Below are positions 1-14,154 of a stretch of 64,000 bases of DNA, piece after piece. This stretch comes from Rostratula benghalensis (Eukaryota > Chordata > Aves > Charadriiformes > Rostratulidae): contig VXAI01000308.1 in assembly GCA_013399305.1 (NCBI GenBank), forward strand, positions 661,095-725,094. Direction: 5' to 3'. The notes below the pieces were generated by a model. It saw only the letters and a list, made by a program, of their open reading frames with translations. It was not told the origin of the DNA and did not search any database. Numbering within the stretch: position 1 is the first letter of the stretch; every line of letters starts with the position of its first letter. Made by a program: the position numbers and the translations under genes.

Positions 1-2
1 TC

Positions 3-101
3 AAAAACGCGTTTCCTCCATTTGATGAGGAATGTGAGAAGCTGTATTCAAACTATGTCAAATTGTCACAGAATATTGAAGAAGTTAATCGTGAAAAATA
101 A
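3..101 (+). CDS. Possible 3'-terminal coding exon (partial, unidentified)
   Basis: The third frame is open from the window edge to a TAA at 99-101 and reads like real protein: lysine/glutamate-rich and probably helical, with an internal segment FDEECEKLYSNYVKLSQ and an end at VNREK. The other frames look less protein-like. The upstream part lies outside the window, so neither the acceptor nor the start is visible. A consensus-like splice donor (CTG then GTGAGT, cut after base 121) follows 20 bases after the stop. Either the 3' UTR is spliced, or frame 1, which is also open to base 121, is used instead, or the donor is unused. The next AATAAA is at about 797. I do not recognise the protein. 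A retrocopy or chance cannot be excluded over 33 codons. Confidence 0.35.
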   Translation, partial: KNAFPPFDEECEKLYSNYVKLSQNIEEVNREK

Positions 102-121
102 CATTGGCTCTTTCCCACCTG

Positions 122-1027
122 GTGAGTAAATATACAGCCTTCTCTAGTGCTAATATCTCTTAGGGGAAGCATGTAGTTCTATACTAGAAAATTAGTTTTG
201 TTACGTGTTTCCCTTCTGCAAGCATTTGGTTTAAACTTAACAATGTTAATGAAACCTTTGTTTCTACCAGAAAAACTCTGTATTGAAGTGAGAGACACCT
301 GAATATTCTTTTCATACTAATTGGCATATACTCTGCAAAACTCAACTGAAGGGGTTTCAGTGTTCTCATAATATATTTATAGAAGGCTAGAAATCTCTTT
401 TAAGCTAGCCTAATGAATTATCCCATGAAGAAACAAGAAGCAGGCATGGGAACAGTTTGATACAGGTCTGCCTGTATATGTAGATGCAGGCTAACTGAAG
501 CAAGCTGAAAGCTTGTTTTGTTTATCTCTGAACCATTTTATTTCTCTTCTTGAAGAGCTGCATATCAGGTTTCTGTGGTATAGTCCCATAAACCTAGCCT
601 CTAAACTTGTGACAGAAATCAGATGGAACAACATTAGATCTTCCTCCTTCCCCTCACCTGCTAGGGGTCTAGGGGTGAAATTTGCAACAGGTTCTAAATT
701 TTCTATATAGATCAACCAGATGTAGAAACTGTGGTCACTGAAAAATCACGTCTGAATTGTGTGGTTTGTGAAGTTGCATAATTGAGGTTTGCACATAATA
801 AACTTTCTAAGCTCTTCACTTCACTAAGAAGCTATAAAACACTGTGTGGCTTTGTGGTGAGAGAGAGGAGGTCAGTCCCACAGACCCTGTTTCCCTCCTC
901 ACTGCACACTGCAGTGGTGGTCCTGAGCGGCCGTCCTGACCCTCAGCTGGGCACCGCTGCACAAAGCATTGCACAGGGGAGTAATGCAAGTGCACCATAA
1001 GTTCATTTTGCAATCCCCAAGACACAA
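122..1027. other. Unique non-coding sequence
   Basis: No convincing gene or repeat is visible. Open frames are short, overlap on both strands and have no protein-like composition. The part near 890-970 is more GC-rich than its surroundings. An AATAAA near 797 could serve as a polyadenylation signal if the stretch at 3-101 is a true last exon. Confidence 0.5.
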
Positions 1028-1477
1028 CAGAAAGCCACAAAGAGGATGAAGGGAGTGGAGCATCTCCCATATGAGGAAAGGCTGAGGGAGCTGGGTCTCT
1101 TTAGCTTGGAGAAGAGGAGACTGAGGGGTGACCTCATTAATGTTTATAAATATGTAAAGGGTGAGTGTCAAGAGGATGGAGCCAGGCTCTTCTCAGTGAC
1201 GGCCTTTGATAGGACAAGGGTCAATGGGTACAAGTTGGAACACAGGAGGTTCCACTTAAATATGAGGAAAAACATCTCAGTGAGGGTGACGGAGCACTGT
1301 AATGGGCTGCCCAGAGAGGTTGTGGAGTCTCCTTCTCTGGAGACATTCAAATCCCGTCTGGATGTGTTCCTGTGTGACCTGATCTAGGTGTTCCTGCTCT
1401 GGCAGGGGGATTGGACTAGATGATCTTTCAAGGTCCCTTCCAATCCCTGAGATTCTGGGATTCTGGGATTCTGTGAA
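1028..1477 (+). mobile_element. CR1 LINE, 5'-truncated 3' end
   Basis: This is the 3' end of a CR1 non-LTR retrotransposon in plus orientation. It ends in three tandem 8-bp units (ATTCTGGG twice, then ATTCTGTG) at 1452-1475, the CR1 3' hallmark used in reverse-transcription priming. The last part of ORF2 is still open at 1046-1387 and carries the conserved C-terminal motifs [19 protein letters not shown] and [12 protein letters not shown], with its stop at 1385-1387. Heavy 5' truncation is usual for CR1. The intact frame and clean tail suggest a fairly young copy, but without the upstream enzymatic domains it cannot move by itself. Confidence 0.92.
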
Positions 1478-2600
1478 AGCTGATAATCATGAAGAGACTG
1501 TTGCTGGCCCAAAACCTGTTTTCCTAGGGCTCGGGCATTGGCTCTAGAGCTGTCAGCTTATAGTCAGTTGCATAGGTTGGGCTACAATGGGCTTTGATGC
1601 CAAAAAAGGGCAGATTTGCCCTACTTTTGCATGTTCCCTGCCTTTCCTGTGCTAGCGTTCGCAATCTTACAGTCTTGTGTTCAGTCAGCCAAGGAAAATG
1701 TTATTATTTTGATTAGCCCTCTTAACTGATATCAGGAAAACAGAGCAGTGCAAAGCTGTTGCTATTAATACATCCAAAAGTTATGACTGGATAAATAACT
1801 CCATACATTTTCTGTATAAAATGCAAAAAACTGAAATATAAGTACTTTAGAAAACACTTTATTCTCAGAAAATATTTAATCCACAGCTCTAATACAGAAC
1901 AGTCAGGGTCAGCAGGAAAACTCAAGTCAGTAAAAATGGACAGGACCTTAAAGCTACAACTCATTGCAAACACCTGAATTTAGGCATTGGAGCCCAAGTA
2001 TACAAACCCAACTAAGGTGGACAATCCCATTATCAAAAATAATGCTAAGCCCCCCTGCATCTCAGAAAGAATGACACCTCACTATTTCCCAGCATTCAGG
2101 AATAAAAATTAATTTGAAACTGTAACTGTACTCGAGTACTTTACTTAATCACAGGTAAAGGGCTCAAAGATATTCAGGAAGTTATTGACCTAATTTCTGG
2201 TAAGTCTTGGCCTAAGATCTCAGATGAAGACTATTCCACAACTGTCCCAGGTCAATCTAGTCCAGCTTTTATAGACTCCCCATTTCATTATGGATTTGTG
2301 TGCATTATAAGAGGACTGCACAACAGTCCAATGGCCCAAATACTTAACCTCTGAAAAAAGACCTGCATGTCTCTTTGCTGGAAAATACACCATTCTTCTG
2401 ATATTAGATAGACTTTTGGACAAGCTGCTACTGCTGTTTCGCACTACTGTATCTCTTAAGACTATGCATTATTTTCCTTTTAAAAATACAGGTTTTTCTC
2501 TCAAAATGTGTTGTATAGTTTTCTTTATCCACTTGAAGAAAGAGCAGTATGGATAAATGTTTTTTTCTTGAGTTTTATTTGAGTCCTCTCCTCAACGGAA
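1478..2600. other. Unique non-coding sequence between two CR1 copies
   Basis: AT-rich sequence with no supported gene. The open frames at 1722-1973 and 2220-2444 on the minus strand have no recognisable domain and no supporting splice or start context. No repeat is recognised. Confidence 0.5.
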
Positions 2601-3455
2601 ACATAGAATCATAGAATCACAGAATGGTCCAGGCTGTAAGGAACCTCTAGGGTCATCTGGTCTGACCTCCCCACAGTCAGCAGGGACACCGCCAACTAGA
2701 ACAAGTTGCCCAGGGCCTTGTCAAGCCTCATCTTGAATATCTCCAGGGAAGGGACCTCAACCACCTCCCTGGGTAACCTGTTCCAGTGGTCCAGGACCCT
2801 CATAGTAATGAACCTATTCCTAATATTGAATCTGAATCTGCTCTTCTCCAGCTTGAAGCCCTTGCCCCCCATCCTGTTGCTGCAGGCCTTTGTAAACAGA
2901 CTCTCCCCCAGCCCTCTTCAGGTACTGGAAGGCTGCTATTAGGTCTCCCTGGAGCCTCCTCTTCTCCAGGCTGAACAACCCCAGCTCCCTCAGCCTGTCC
3001 TCATAGCAAAAGTGCTCCAACCCCCCAGTCATTTCTGTGGCCCTCCTCTGGACCCGCTTCATCAGGTCCATGCCCTTCCTATATTGTGGGCTTCAGACCT
3101 GCACACAGTACTCCAGGTGAGTTCTCACCAGAGCAGAGTAAAGCAGCAGCATCACTTCTCTGGATCAGCCAGCATCTTTGGATGCAGTCCGGGATGCGAT
3201 TGGCCTTCTGGGCTGCAAGTGCACACTGCCTGCTCCTGTCCAGCTTCTCATCCATCAGAACCCCCAAGTCCCTTTCCTCAGGGCTGCTTTCTAATACTTT
3301 ACCTCCTGTATTGATAGTGAGCATTGCTCTGGCCCAGGTGCAGAACATTGCACTTGCTCTTGTTGAACCTCATGGGGTTCACCTGGACTCACCTTTCCAG
3401 CTTATTCAGGTCCCTCTGAATGAGATCTGCCCCTCTGGTGTATCGACAACACCAC
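2601..3455 (-). mobile_element. CR1 LINE, 5'-truncated, minus strand
   Basis: The 3' end of the element is at the left edge, where the minus strand ends in tandem octamers (seen on the plus strand as CATAGAAT, CATAGAAT, CACAGAAT at 2602-2625). Reading leftward from about 3455, the minus strand carries the region after the reverse transcriptase (ERDLGVLMDEKLDRS near 3280) and the C-terminal ORF2 block ([19 protein letters not shown] near 2970). The two blocks are in different frames, so ORF2 is broken by at least one frameshift. The 5' end is lost near 3455, beyond the segment matching the usual 'tctggtgt..tcgac' CR1 region. Confidence 0.9.
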
Positions 3456-6400
3456 ATCATCATCCTCCTCTTCTTCCTCCTCTTCCAACCTAAATTGTTC
3501 TATGATTTTATCTTTTCATCTTTTTCTACCAGTTAATTAAAACATAATAGTATTTTTTTAATGTTTTTGACATTAATGTATGAAAGTGTGGGCAAAAGTA
3601 GTTGCAAACACCCTAAGGAGTATGAACTTTAGAAGACTGAAAGCCCAGTTTAATAGATCAAAGAATACTCACATTATACTTGAGAGCAGAACTGATTAAC
3701 TGCCTGTTGAAATGACTCTAAATTTCATCACAAAATTAATGCTCAATTGTATTCCCCAGCTTGTAGCAAATACTTTGTTTGACTCAATAGTCAATCTATT
3801 AGCTAATTCAGTCATTACAATAGAAAACACTTACCAGACTTCTTTAGGAAACAGTAGCTTTTAATAGTTTTGTATTCAAATTTGCAGTTTTCTTTCTTTA
3901 CAGGACATGTTCTCTCTTACCTAAAGGGGGAAATTATGTATGGCAGTAATCAGCTATTGTGCAAACTGAACTGCTGTGCTAACATATGTTGATATCAAAT
4001 ACTGCAAATCACCCAGAGAAGGAGTCTTGCTGAAGTAAGCATTTAACAAGCAAGAGTACAAGAGAAAATACAGAATTCTTGAGCATACTCATTGAAAGTA
4101 AGAGTATTCAGACATTTGTCTTTACTGTTAAGACTTGAAAGTCTCCATTATTAAGTTTGCAAAAGTATTTAATCTTTACATATGCTTCAAATTTTAAAGA
4201 TAAAGCATCTCAAGAGGTCACCTTCACACCATTGGGATCTTAGGGAAATTTAAGTTAATAGGGAGTTTCCTCAGGCGGCTCAGTTACATTGTGCTTCCTC
4301 CCCTTAAAAGTAGTATTTTTATCTCCCTAGCTCCTTTGCAGCGCTATAACCAAGAGCAAGTTAAGGGGTTTTTCCCTCCTGCAGGGAATGCTAACTGGTA
4401 GGGTGAGGCAAAATTCCTAATAATGTTACTACAAGCAATTCTGATACATGCCTTATTGGAAACAGATAAATGAACTGTAGAAATATTTCATGCTAACAAT
4501 GTTGTGTCTGTTGTAAAATATTAATTATGTGCTCTTATAAAAGATAAGCTTGAAATAAGATAAGACTGTAAATGTATAAAAAAAGTTAACCTAAAATATG
4601 TGATTTTAATTCAGAGGTTCAAAATCAAAATTTCCTTAGAAAAGGCTGAATTTGCTGACACATCATCAAACAGCTCTCATTCAAAATGTAATAATTGAAT
4701 CTGATTACATTTTTTTAATGCACTAAAAATACAAAGAGAGTTTACTAATAATGTTATTGCAACACAGAAAATTTGCAAAACATGCTCACAAGAATGATAT
4801 TTACAAATCACACTATCAAGAAAAGGAAATTCATAAGCCTGAAAAGCTTTCAAAGAGTTATATATAGCTCTTATATTCTACGGGCTTTATAAAAGGAAAA
4901 ATTGCCTGTCAATTTTACCATCAAATAGTTCATACAGTTAATGTGTGCAGTAAGATTAGGTTCACCAAGGAGAATCTTCAGTGTATATTAAAGTGACTTT
5001 TAAAAAGTAGGATTACTGAAAAATTAAATTTTATTCCAATAAAATACCCTCTTTTATAAATTCAAATTTTAACATAAAAAGCCTTGCTAATTACAGCACC
5101 AATTAATATTTTAAGAACTGGAATTTCTACGTTCCCTAACAATTCCTGATCAATTGCTCTGGAGATATATGACCAACAGTGTTAGTACTTTGTCTGCTTA
5201 ATTATGCTATGGTGATAAGTTCACAGTCTCTTGGGATCCAGACACAGAAGCTTTATTATATACTTTGCTTTAAATGTTCATGCATGCCATGTTCTGGTGT
5301 TTGTCAACAGTGGTATTGCAACACTTAATAAATTGGGAAAGGACATGTCAGGTCAATCCTTAGAAAAGAATTAATATGTATCTAACATGAGCTATCCAGT
5401 AAATTCTTGTCAAAACAAACAAAGAAATCTTGTATTTAGAAATGTCAGCAAAAAGGTGTGAGTATGCATCAAGAAAAATTGTTACCCTTGCCAAACAAAA
5501 CAAAAATCTAAAATCCCTAGAGTCACAAATTATTATCAACATGCTTAAAAATATGCCTTTTGAGATGTGCAGTCACATTAGTGAAAGAATTTGCAAGCTC
5601 AAGGTTAAGCAAAGGGCAATAAATGCAGTGTTTGCTGGTCTGTGGTGCAACCATCTTTGGATGACCTGATGACTGAGTTATTGCTTCAGACACACTGACC
5701 ACGTTCCCCTTACAATCAGCAAAGCACAGAACTAATTAGTCTGGCTGGTCAGCATGCTTCAATAAAGTAAAGACAAATTAGTCCAGGACTGTGTCTGTCA
5801 GTCCTTGTCAAAAGGCAGGAGTCTGGCGTCACCCCACTTCCCTTCAACCTCCTCTCTCCTGCTACACTGAACACCTACACCAGTCCTGTGCTGACCCTTA
5901 CATCACACAAGACATCACCATGAAGAGAACCATCTTTCCAGGCAGAAAGTAGAGCAATAGAGTTCAGAAACTAAAATGCTGATTGTCCTATTAAACTATG
6001 GATTCAAAAACTATTCCCTAGGTCTGTAGTCACACTGGCAGTCGAGAGAAGCATGAGATGGAACATGGTGAAAAAGCAGCCTTGTGGGAGGAGCACACAC
6101 ATGGTCATGTCACTCCTGTATATTCCTTTCCCCAACAAGCCCAGTCGTCCTGTCCAGTGAAGCCAGGCAGAGCTACCCCTGGGTTTCCTACAGGCTCCAG
6201 CACAGGGCACTTGAAGGGACAATTCCTAGGTGTGTCCTTTTGTTTTCTGTTTCCTGAACTTGGCTTGAAGTGAGAATACTGAATCTCTCTCAACTCACTT
6301 CTGAGACACCAGTAAGCAGACTTTTCCAAAATTCTGTAAACGTGTATTTTTGTAAATTAGTGGGAGGCATCCAGACCCATTTCAAGGCAGATTTCTATGG

Positions 6401-7177
6401 TATTTCTAGCTGCAGGCAATCCATTTGGGACTGCAATCTAAGGGTGGATGTTAAACAACTTTAAAAAACAGCTTTTCTTCTTTCTGTACCAAGCTTGAAA
6501 TACATAAGTAGAGAAGCTAATTGAACTGATCTGACCTCTAGAAAACTGGTGTTGCTACAGTGTTAGTAATAATGGCTCATTTTGTCATGGGGATTTTTAA
6601 TTAAATTAATATTTTATTGAGTATGGATTTTTCTAAGTTCTCTATCTTCACAGCTATGAAGAGGAGCAGCACAGACATAGCACGATTAATATTCCACCTA
6701 CTGTTTTCTAAATAGCAATACTTCAGTGAAAACAGGAAGCCCTCCAGTTCTTCATTTGTTTTTACAACAGATTATTATTTTTTTATATTACAAATACGGA
6801 ATGTGAACTTTACAAACTCCATTTTTCAAGTGATTGTGGACATTAAGATTTTATCTTGAACATGTTTTTTGTACCAAGCTTTATAAGGAGAGGAGATACT
6901 TGCAGAAAAAATAGCACCAGGCAGATAATTTGAATAAAAGTTAGTTTAGAAATTAACATTGATTTGGAAGTTTCCAATTGGGCTTAAAACTGCCTTGTGC
7001 ATAATCATGATTCTTGACTTAAAAAAATCTCTTACCATCAGAGAATATTAAAAGATAATGTCATATACATAATACCAGTAAAATACTCTACACTGAGCTG
7101 TGCTTTACTATAAATGTATTTTAGGTCAAATTTAAGCATCCACGTAATCCCTAATTCTAGTTCCTGTTAGCCACAGT

Positions 7178-7215
7178 AAAAAAAAAAAAAAAACAACAAA
7201 CCCAACAAACCAACC
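7178..7215 (+). repeat. A-rich simple tract
   Basis: A run of 16 A (7178-7193) is followed by a tail rich in CAA and CCAA units. No processed transcript is recognisable upstream, so it is annotated only as low-complexity sequence. Confidence 0.7.
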
Positions 7216-10161
7216 ATACTGGTTTTGTAGGTATTGCTCACCATATGAAAGGAAGAAATTTCAGACAAAGAGAGAAATCCATTTTACAACATTCAAGTTG
7301 CAAATGCAGAGAGGCAGGTATTTCTGAGCACTCTTACCCAGCATCATTTGCATAATATAAGCCTATGCAAACATTAACCCTCCATGCCCTGCTCTCAGGT
7401 CGATCACAAAGCCAGCAAAGGATACACCAGACCTGGCCGATGACATTTGGTGAGGTGCAGGGGTTACACAACTCACGTGTAACTTGAAGAGTCATCTCTG
7501 TTAGGACCACAGTGATCAGATACTTGCAAGGATACACACAAAAGCAGCCTGGCTCTGGCAGGTTTTGAAGCTGTGCTTCAGTGCTGCAACTTTCAGGCTC
7601 AAGATCATTAGCTGGAGGAAGAGCACTGCACGAGGGTTTTACAGCAAATGGTTTCTCTTGTAAGGCTGATGTGAGCCCATCAGTGTCCCAGCACCTGGAG
7701 CACAGTCCTGGTGCAAAGGGGAGCCATTCATGAGCCAGTCTGGGGATGATGCCAAGGTAGGGTTAATGCGCCTGGGTGACTGGATGGTGGAGCACTGCTC
7801 CCTGTAAGGTGCTCCTGATTTTGTGTATTTCTACTGCTGAGGAGTCCCAGCTGTGACACACACAGGGGACTGAGAGTACGCTGCGTGAGGATTTTGGATG
7901 GTTTCACCCAGTGAGCTCAGCAGAGGGCCAAGTTCAAGGCTCAAGCATCGCATGTCAGGATGAATCTGACTTGCAAAGTACTGATAAACTCTTCCTGTTC
8001 ATATCTGTCAGATTGGGGGAATCGATTTTCAAACCATGGGGCCAGTTCAGCAAAGATCTCTGTTATCAACAATCAATCTTTGCAACTCCCAATTTTTTAT
8101 ATTTTTTTTTACCTGCTCAGCACTAGTAGTTGAGTCAGGAGTTAATACTGTAACTGTAAAGAAAAATATGAAATCAATAACACATGCTGAGCTGTGGAGC
8201 ATTAAACAAAAGTCTCCAAAGACTTCAAACATTTGATTTGTACTTGCAATTCACCAGAGACACTCAAAAAATTTATGTTAAGCGCTTTTCTTACAGTGTT
8301 TATTCATTCATGGGCTATTGCAGTGCCAGACCCCACTTTTTCACTGGGAGGAGGTGATGTTTGTCTCTCCAGCCTGTGCCTTGGACAGTCCCTGCAGCAA
8401 GTTTCATCAAAATGTTACAGGACAGATGGCTGAGGAACAAAGCATATGAAATTAGTGTTCACATTATTCTTGCTTTCTGATTAATCACTAGCCATCAAAA
8501 CAAATAACGAAAGCAGTTTAACCCACTACAGACACTGGGGTACATCATCATCTACTGCAAATTGGTGTAGTCATGCTAATTTTGAAACTTTGGCTTTGGG
8601 AAGAGCATATTGCAGTGATTGACACAAGCAGCCACTGCCCAGGAGTGAAAACCTGCAGTAGTTTAAACAGCAGATTACAATGGCACTTTGCTCAGCACAG
8701 ACTCATACTGACTTGTGTTGGTAATTTATGTAAACAATCTTTTCCAAAACTCCCATCCTCCTTTTTCCTAAGGTAAGACAAACAGTGCTGTTGGAATCTT
8801 GTTAAAATTTAAAAGTGAAACCTTGACATTTTGCATTGCACTAAAATGCACGAAGGGCTTCTCCACCATTCTGATTTGGGCACCCCAGAAAGCCTCAGGT
8901 GTTGTGCAGCAAGCTCAATGCTCAGAGAGGAAGAACTGCAGGTGCTTCCCAGTCGAGCCCCGGGAGTATAGTGGCACCCCTGGACTACTGACTACCAAAT
9001 AAAAATTTTCTGGATTATAATCTTATACTTTTATAGCTACATGCCAACTCAGTATTCTAAGTAACAGCAGTCTCTACCAGCAATCTGAAAGAAAAAGAAT
9101 GGTAAAAATGAAAAAATAGAATGCTTCTTAGCTGAGATTAGCATGGAGACACAGTGTTTCTCCAAAACAGGCCTTCTAAACAAACAACAAAATCCTTCTT
9201 TGGTCAGGTTCTCTCCTATTAAAAGCCTACTGCTATTCAAGATGTTGCTTGTATGATATTCACTCTTAATTTATTATGCATTTTGATCAGAAAATAAACC
9301 CCAAAGCTAGTGTCACTCTACTCCCAACCAAAATTTAGGAAACAAGATATCTCACTTTGAAAGGAACTTTCTGAGTCTTTGCAAAAACAATCGGATGTTG
9401 CTGCATCCATTATGGTTTGGAGACTGTAGTCATTATGGATTAATTTGGGGATTTAAAAATGTTTATTATTATTGCTGTTGCTGTCCTTATATCTTTACTG
9501 AGATAAGACGAAAGCTGGGACTCTTTACACAAACTTCTTCTGAATATTTTGGATCACTCTGAAAACAATCCAAAATAATACTGCTCAACAGAAATTATGA
9601 AGTTTATTTCTCTACTCTTGACACACATCTAAAATCCCCTTAAAAACAGAAATCTTTTAAGACAAATATGACAAATGTGTAACAATGACACATATATAGC
9701 CCAAAATAGCAATAAATGTAAGATCCTCAGACAGTATAGTAGGTAACAAACATGTTAGTTACTAAGGGAAAACAGGTAACTGTAAGATAATTGAGCTTCC
9801 CAAGTTGTGTAATCCGTAAGTATATTTACACTGGGGAGGTACATATAGCATGCATGTAGCACTTCTGGACAGAAACTTTTTTTTTTTGTTTCCACCCTTA
9901 ACAACATTCCTATTCTGTGCACGCATCTTATGTCTCATACTTTGGGTCATCACATGTCGTGAGCCCAGAGCCCTGAGAAGATCCAGAGGCACACCAATGT
10001 AGAGGAAAATTAACAGTGGCAGATAAGAAGATTTGGGAAATGACAGGAATGAAAACAAGATATTCTGCTGGAGGAAGAGGTTTCCCAGAGGAGCCACTGG
10101 TGCCCTCAACCACTGCATCTAGGAAGAAACAAGAGGCATTGCTCCTGTTGCAAGAGTAATG

Positions 10162-10175
10162 CTCTTGTACAAGAG
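10162..10175. repeat. 14-bp perfect palindrome
   Basis: CTCTTGTACAAGAG is fully self-complementary, and a further half-site CAAGAG lies a few bases upstream. No function is implied by the context. Confidence 0.6.
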
Positions 10176-13100
10176 TACAATGCAGAAGTTCAAGGAAAAG
10201 CAATTAGCTGGAGGAAGACAGAAAGTATCTTTGGCTGTGTGGAGCAGTAGCACAGGTTAATATTCATTTCATCGCCACTGCATCATCACTACCACATCAT
10301 CAATCACCAGTACCTCACAAAGATACTGCTGCATTTCAGTCGGGATTATTATTTCTTTGTGGTTATGGTTTCTTTTTTTTTTTAATAGTAAAACACCTCA
10401 ACAATGTCCGGTATTTCAGTGAAAATTATTTGTTCTATGTGCTCCATTAAAGACAGTTAAAGAAAACACACTGAAGTGGAGCCACTCTAACCAATGAATT
10501 CTGAATCAAACAATCATATATGGGTAGACTGGTGGATTGCTTCTCCCTCCCATCTTTTTTTTTTTTTTTAAAACTTTTTTCAGTTATCCTTGCATGCTGA
10601 TGAACAATGTTTGTGTTACATGTCAAATTATCATTTAAAAAAATCTAAAAAAACTAAGAAGTTGACAAATGTTAGAGGAAGTCTTAGGATGAAATTTCCA
10701 CCTTTTTCTATATCTTCTAAGTAGTATGAAGGTAAGTGTTAAATAAAGACAAATTCAAAATCAGTGGAGATTTGCTATGTTGTTCCAAGCAGGAGAGTGT
10801 AAATTATTCAGAACTTAAAAATAAAAATGCAAAGTGAAGATGTAAACCTTATTTATTATATTAACGATTGTTCTCATGCTTATAAAAGTGGCACATGTTT
10901 CCTCCTGCATGACTTTGAGAAAAACTCTACTTGTTGTCCGTTTCCCCAGATGATAACCACTCTGCATGATTCCAGAGAGGCTGGATTGATCAGAGAGCTT
11001 AGCAGGATACAGTCCCACAGTGACTCCTGGCACGTCTTTTAACTGCTTTCCTCTCCGCTCTTATAAAGTTCATATTAAAATCCTATTCATTTGAAGTAGA
11101 GGTCATTGCAATGCCATAGCAGTTTATTAATAAAGGCTTAATCAATTAATTAACTATGGTCTGGATCAGCCTTCAAGAGGACACAGGCTGGTGGACTATC
11201 AGAAACCACTTCTTCTACCCTACCAGGTACTGTGAGAGATGCAAGCCTCAGTACTCCTGGAAATTTTTTTGCTAACAGTCAGGTGCTATAAATGCAGATT
11301 CACGTTTCAGCTCTGTTCAACAACCATTACACCCTGATGAAGATAGGGGAGGTGCAACACGCATGCAGTGCAGGTCAAAACACTGAAACTCCCAAGAGAA
11401 ATGCAGATTGCACAGTATCAGGGAAACCACCTCTGTACTCACTATGTCTAACCTAGATTTACAATTTATAAGAATAATACATACAGTTGGCCTCCCTCAC
11501 TTTATTCCTGAGGAAATTATCCACAATAAAACCAGTTGTAGATCATGGAGGTTTGCACACTAAACATCAAAACACTAAATAAGCTTCTCACTCTCTCCGG
11601 CTGATTGGTCATCAAAAAGACTTACAAAACAGACTCCATTCTCTTGTGTGCAGAAACAAATTGCTTCAGAGTCAGTGGATATTTAGTGTGCTCTGTATCT
11701 TTTGCTGATTAGTGATGATGCTTCCTTTCCTATCATAATAATACTCAAATAGCATGACTGGCCCGACTGAACACCTCAGAAATGATAAATTTGTCATAGG
11801 CTGAGATTGTAAAAGAGAGATTTGAAAATTATTATTTTAGTGACTAAACTTAACATAATGGGTAATCTGGGAGACAACCAAAAAGGTGACTATATTTGCA
11901 AATACGAATTATGCCAAGGGGAAGGGAATGTTTTGCTGGATAATAAGCAAACAGCAAATGGTTCTTCCCATCTAGAAAGCTAGGAGAAAAATGACATATG
12001 TATCCTTTGGGGTTTCTGAGTGCTTACATTATTACATTCTCCTTTTTATTGAGCAGTGAAGTAATAAGACTTGAACGTGTCACGTAAAGAAGAACAGCAT
12101 TGCAAAATTTCAGAATAATAACAATGTGTTTGGGGCTCTGCTTCATACTGCTCAGGATTTCAGAAAATCATTTCTAAGACAAGTGAAGTCACAGTAGTAC
12201 CCTGGCCTCATGTTTTCGGATGGGATAGGTTCCCTGTTACTGTAACTCCTGGGAGTTCTGCCATGGTGCTTACCTGAAGAGGTGAATAATACTCTTCTCT
12301 TTCTGACTTTCATGTTGCTTGATACTAATTTACTCTTAGCAATTATCTAATAGCAAAAATAATGCAGTAAATGACAGCTAAACTGCTTACAAAAAACCCT
12401 TGTACAAGGCATAGAGCCTGGATATACATAAGATTAATTAAATCTCACGGAGAAGATGTTTTAAAACACATTCCTCCAATTTTTTCTCTCTCCCTTTTCA
12501 GCACAAAAATAGTCCCAGAACTGTTATAAAGCACAGCAAAAAAAAAGGAATTCACACATTCACTGGCCACAATCATTTCCTGAAAATTGGGTGATGATGC
12601 ACCATGGCATGGTCATGTAAGAAGACGTACAAAAAGGAGAATAAAATTGTTTCAGAAAGGAGTGCCTGCTCCTCACCTTCAGTTTTCATCCTAAAAAAAA
12701 TCTAAAACTCCCATGAATTTAATTTTCTTGACTGATGCATAGAGTTTGTCTATTCTTTCGAAGTGAAAAATAGCTGGATGGTCAGAAATATAGCTCTCAG
12801 AAGACAGAGATATGAGGGAATACTGAAAATGTGAAAAGTGGAACAAGAAATCACAGTTTCTTATTTGAAGTAGGCACATTCAGAGCACATTGCATATCTC
12901 TGGCAAAGAACAATTAAGGTAAAAAAGAAAGGAAAATGGGAAGGCAGGAGACACTGACCATGTCTTGCACTGAAGTGCTAACATGACATTTGCCATATCT
13001 TTTTACATCTATTTTTTTGTCTTATTGCAGTACTAGATTATTGCCACCAAGCCACTTGTCTTCATCACAGCACCTCACCTCTTACTTACAGCTTTTAGCA

Positions 13101-14129
13101 CTCGTTCAGGGGTTCCACAATGCTGCAGAGAGCATCTGTCCCTTCGTGCAGCAGGATGATGTCACCATGATCTTCAAATACCTTCACATTAGTTTCCATC
13201 TGATTTCAAATTATAATTCAAGAATGAGATCCTGCTTTTCAGACCTGTATGAACCTCCCCCACCTCAATATCTGACCTGAAAGAAAATTATCCTCTTTCC
13301 TGTTCATTTTATCCTTTCTGTTTTCTGTGATTCTTACATTTGTATATATTCATTATTCTTGCACAATTGTACCTATTCAGATATTTGCACAATAAGCCTA
13401 TTCCATGTGCTTCAGTCCTGCCCGGCTCCTCTGCACTCCCTTTGTGTCTAAGCCAGCAGGAGAGAAAAAAAAAAGCAGAACAAAGTTATTTCTCAGTTCC
13501 TGGGTCAGTTGGTAACTTAGATAGCCTCAGGAACAGATCAAAATCAAAACAAGATAATAAGAGAGTCATGCAAACACATAAATCTACACTCTAATGGGTC
13601 ACTGAAGTCACAGCTTGATCACTGGCAGGCAGCCTGTGAGTGTAAAATGAAATGGCTACAGCAGGAGGTAAAATTTTCAAGTTAGCAGTGCTAATTAAGT
13701 AAAAATCATGCTAATATTATAGTACCTAAGCTGAGATATGCAGAAAAGAAAATTATATACAACTAATTTTCCAGAACCTGGTGTGTTTTGATCTACCTGC
13801 AGCTCCGGTGGCTATCAGAAACTGTGACTAGGTGACTATCTTTCTGATTTAAAAAAGCAGCTGAGAACGTGATCCTGTCCTAAAAAAGTGAATAGAAATT
13901 AGATGTACCTGTGTGCCAAAAGCTTAATCTTGTGAGTTTACAGGTGTAGGTATAGTGGGTTTGAATGTAGCATGGCATATGGATGGTTTCCTGAATTAGG
14001 ATTCAAAACCTGATGAAAGTGTGAATCTGTGCATCCCACTGCCTTCAGATATAATTGAGGCTAAGGGATTGTTGAATCAGAAAAACAGCTCAGTTTCGGT
14101 GTGGATATTAATATGTACAGCTCTGGCTG

Positions 14130-14154
14130 AAAAAAAAAAAAAATAAAAAAAAAA
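14130..14154 (+). repeat. Interrupted poly-A tract
   Basis: Fourteen A, one T, then ten A. No retrocopy is recognisable on the left side, so this is treated as simple sequence. Confidence 0.7.

Noticed and set aside
3904..3990. Exon-like start after a strong pyrimidine tract at 3886-3903
   Set aside because: Two frames close within 15 codons. The third ends at a stop after about 28 codons, with no donor or nearby polyadenylation signal that would support a last exon.
4385..4402. Possible 18-base microexon (GMLTGR) between a good acceptor and GTGAGG
   Set aside because: Eighteen bases carry almost no coding information, and such AG/GT pairs are expected by chance in intronic sequence.
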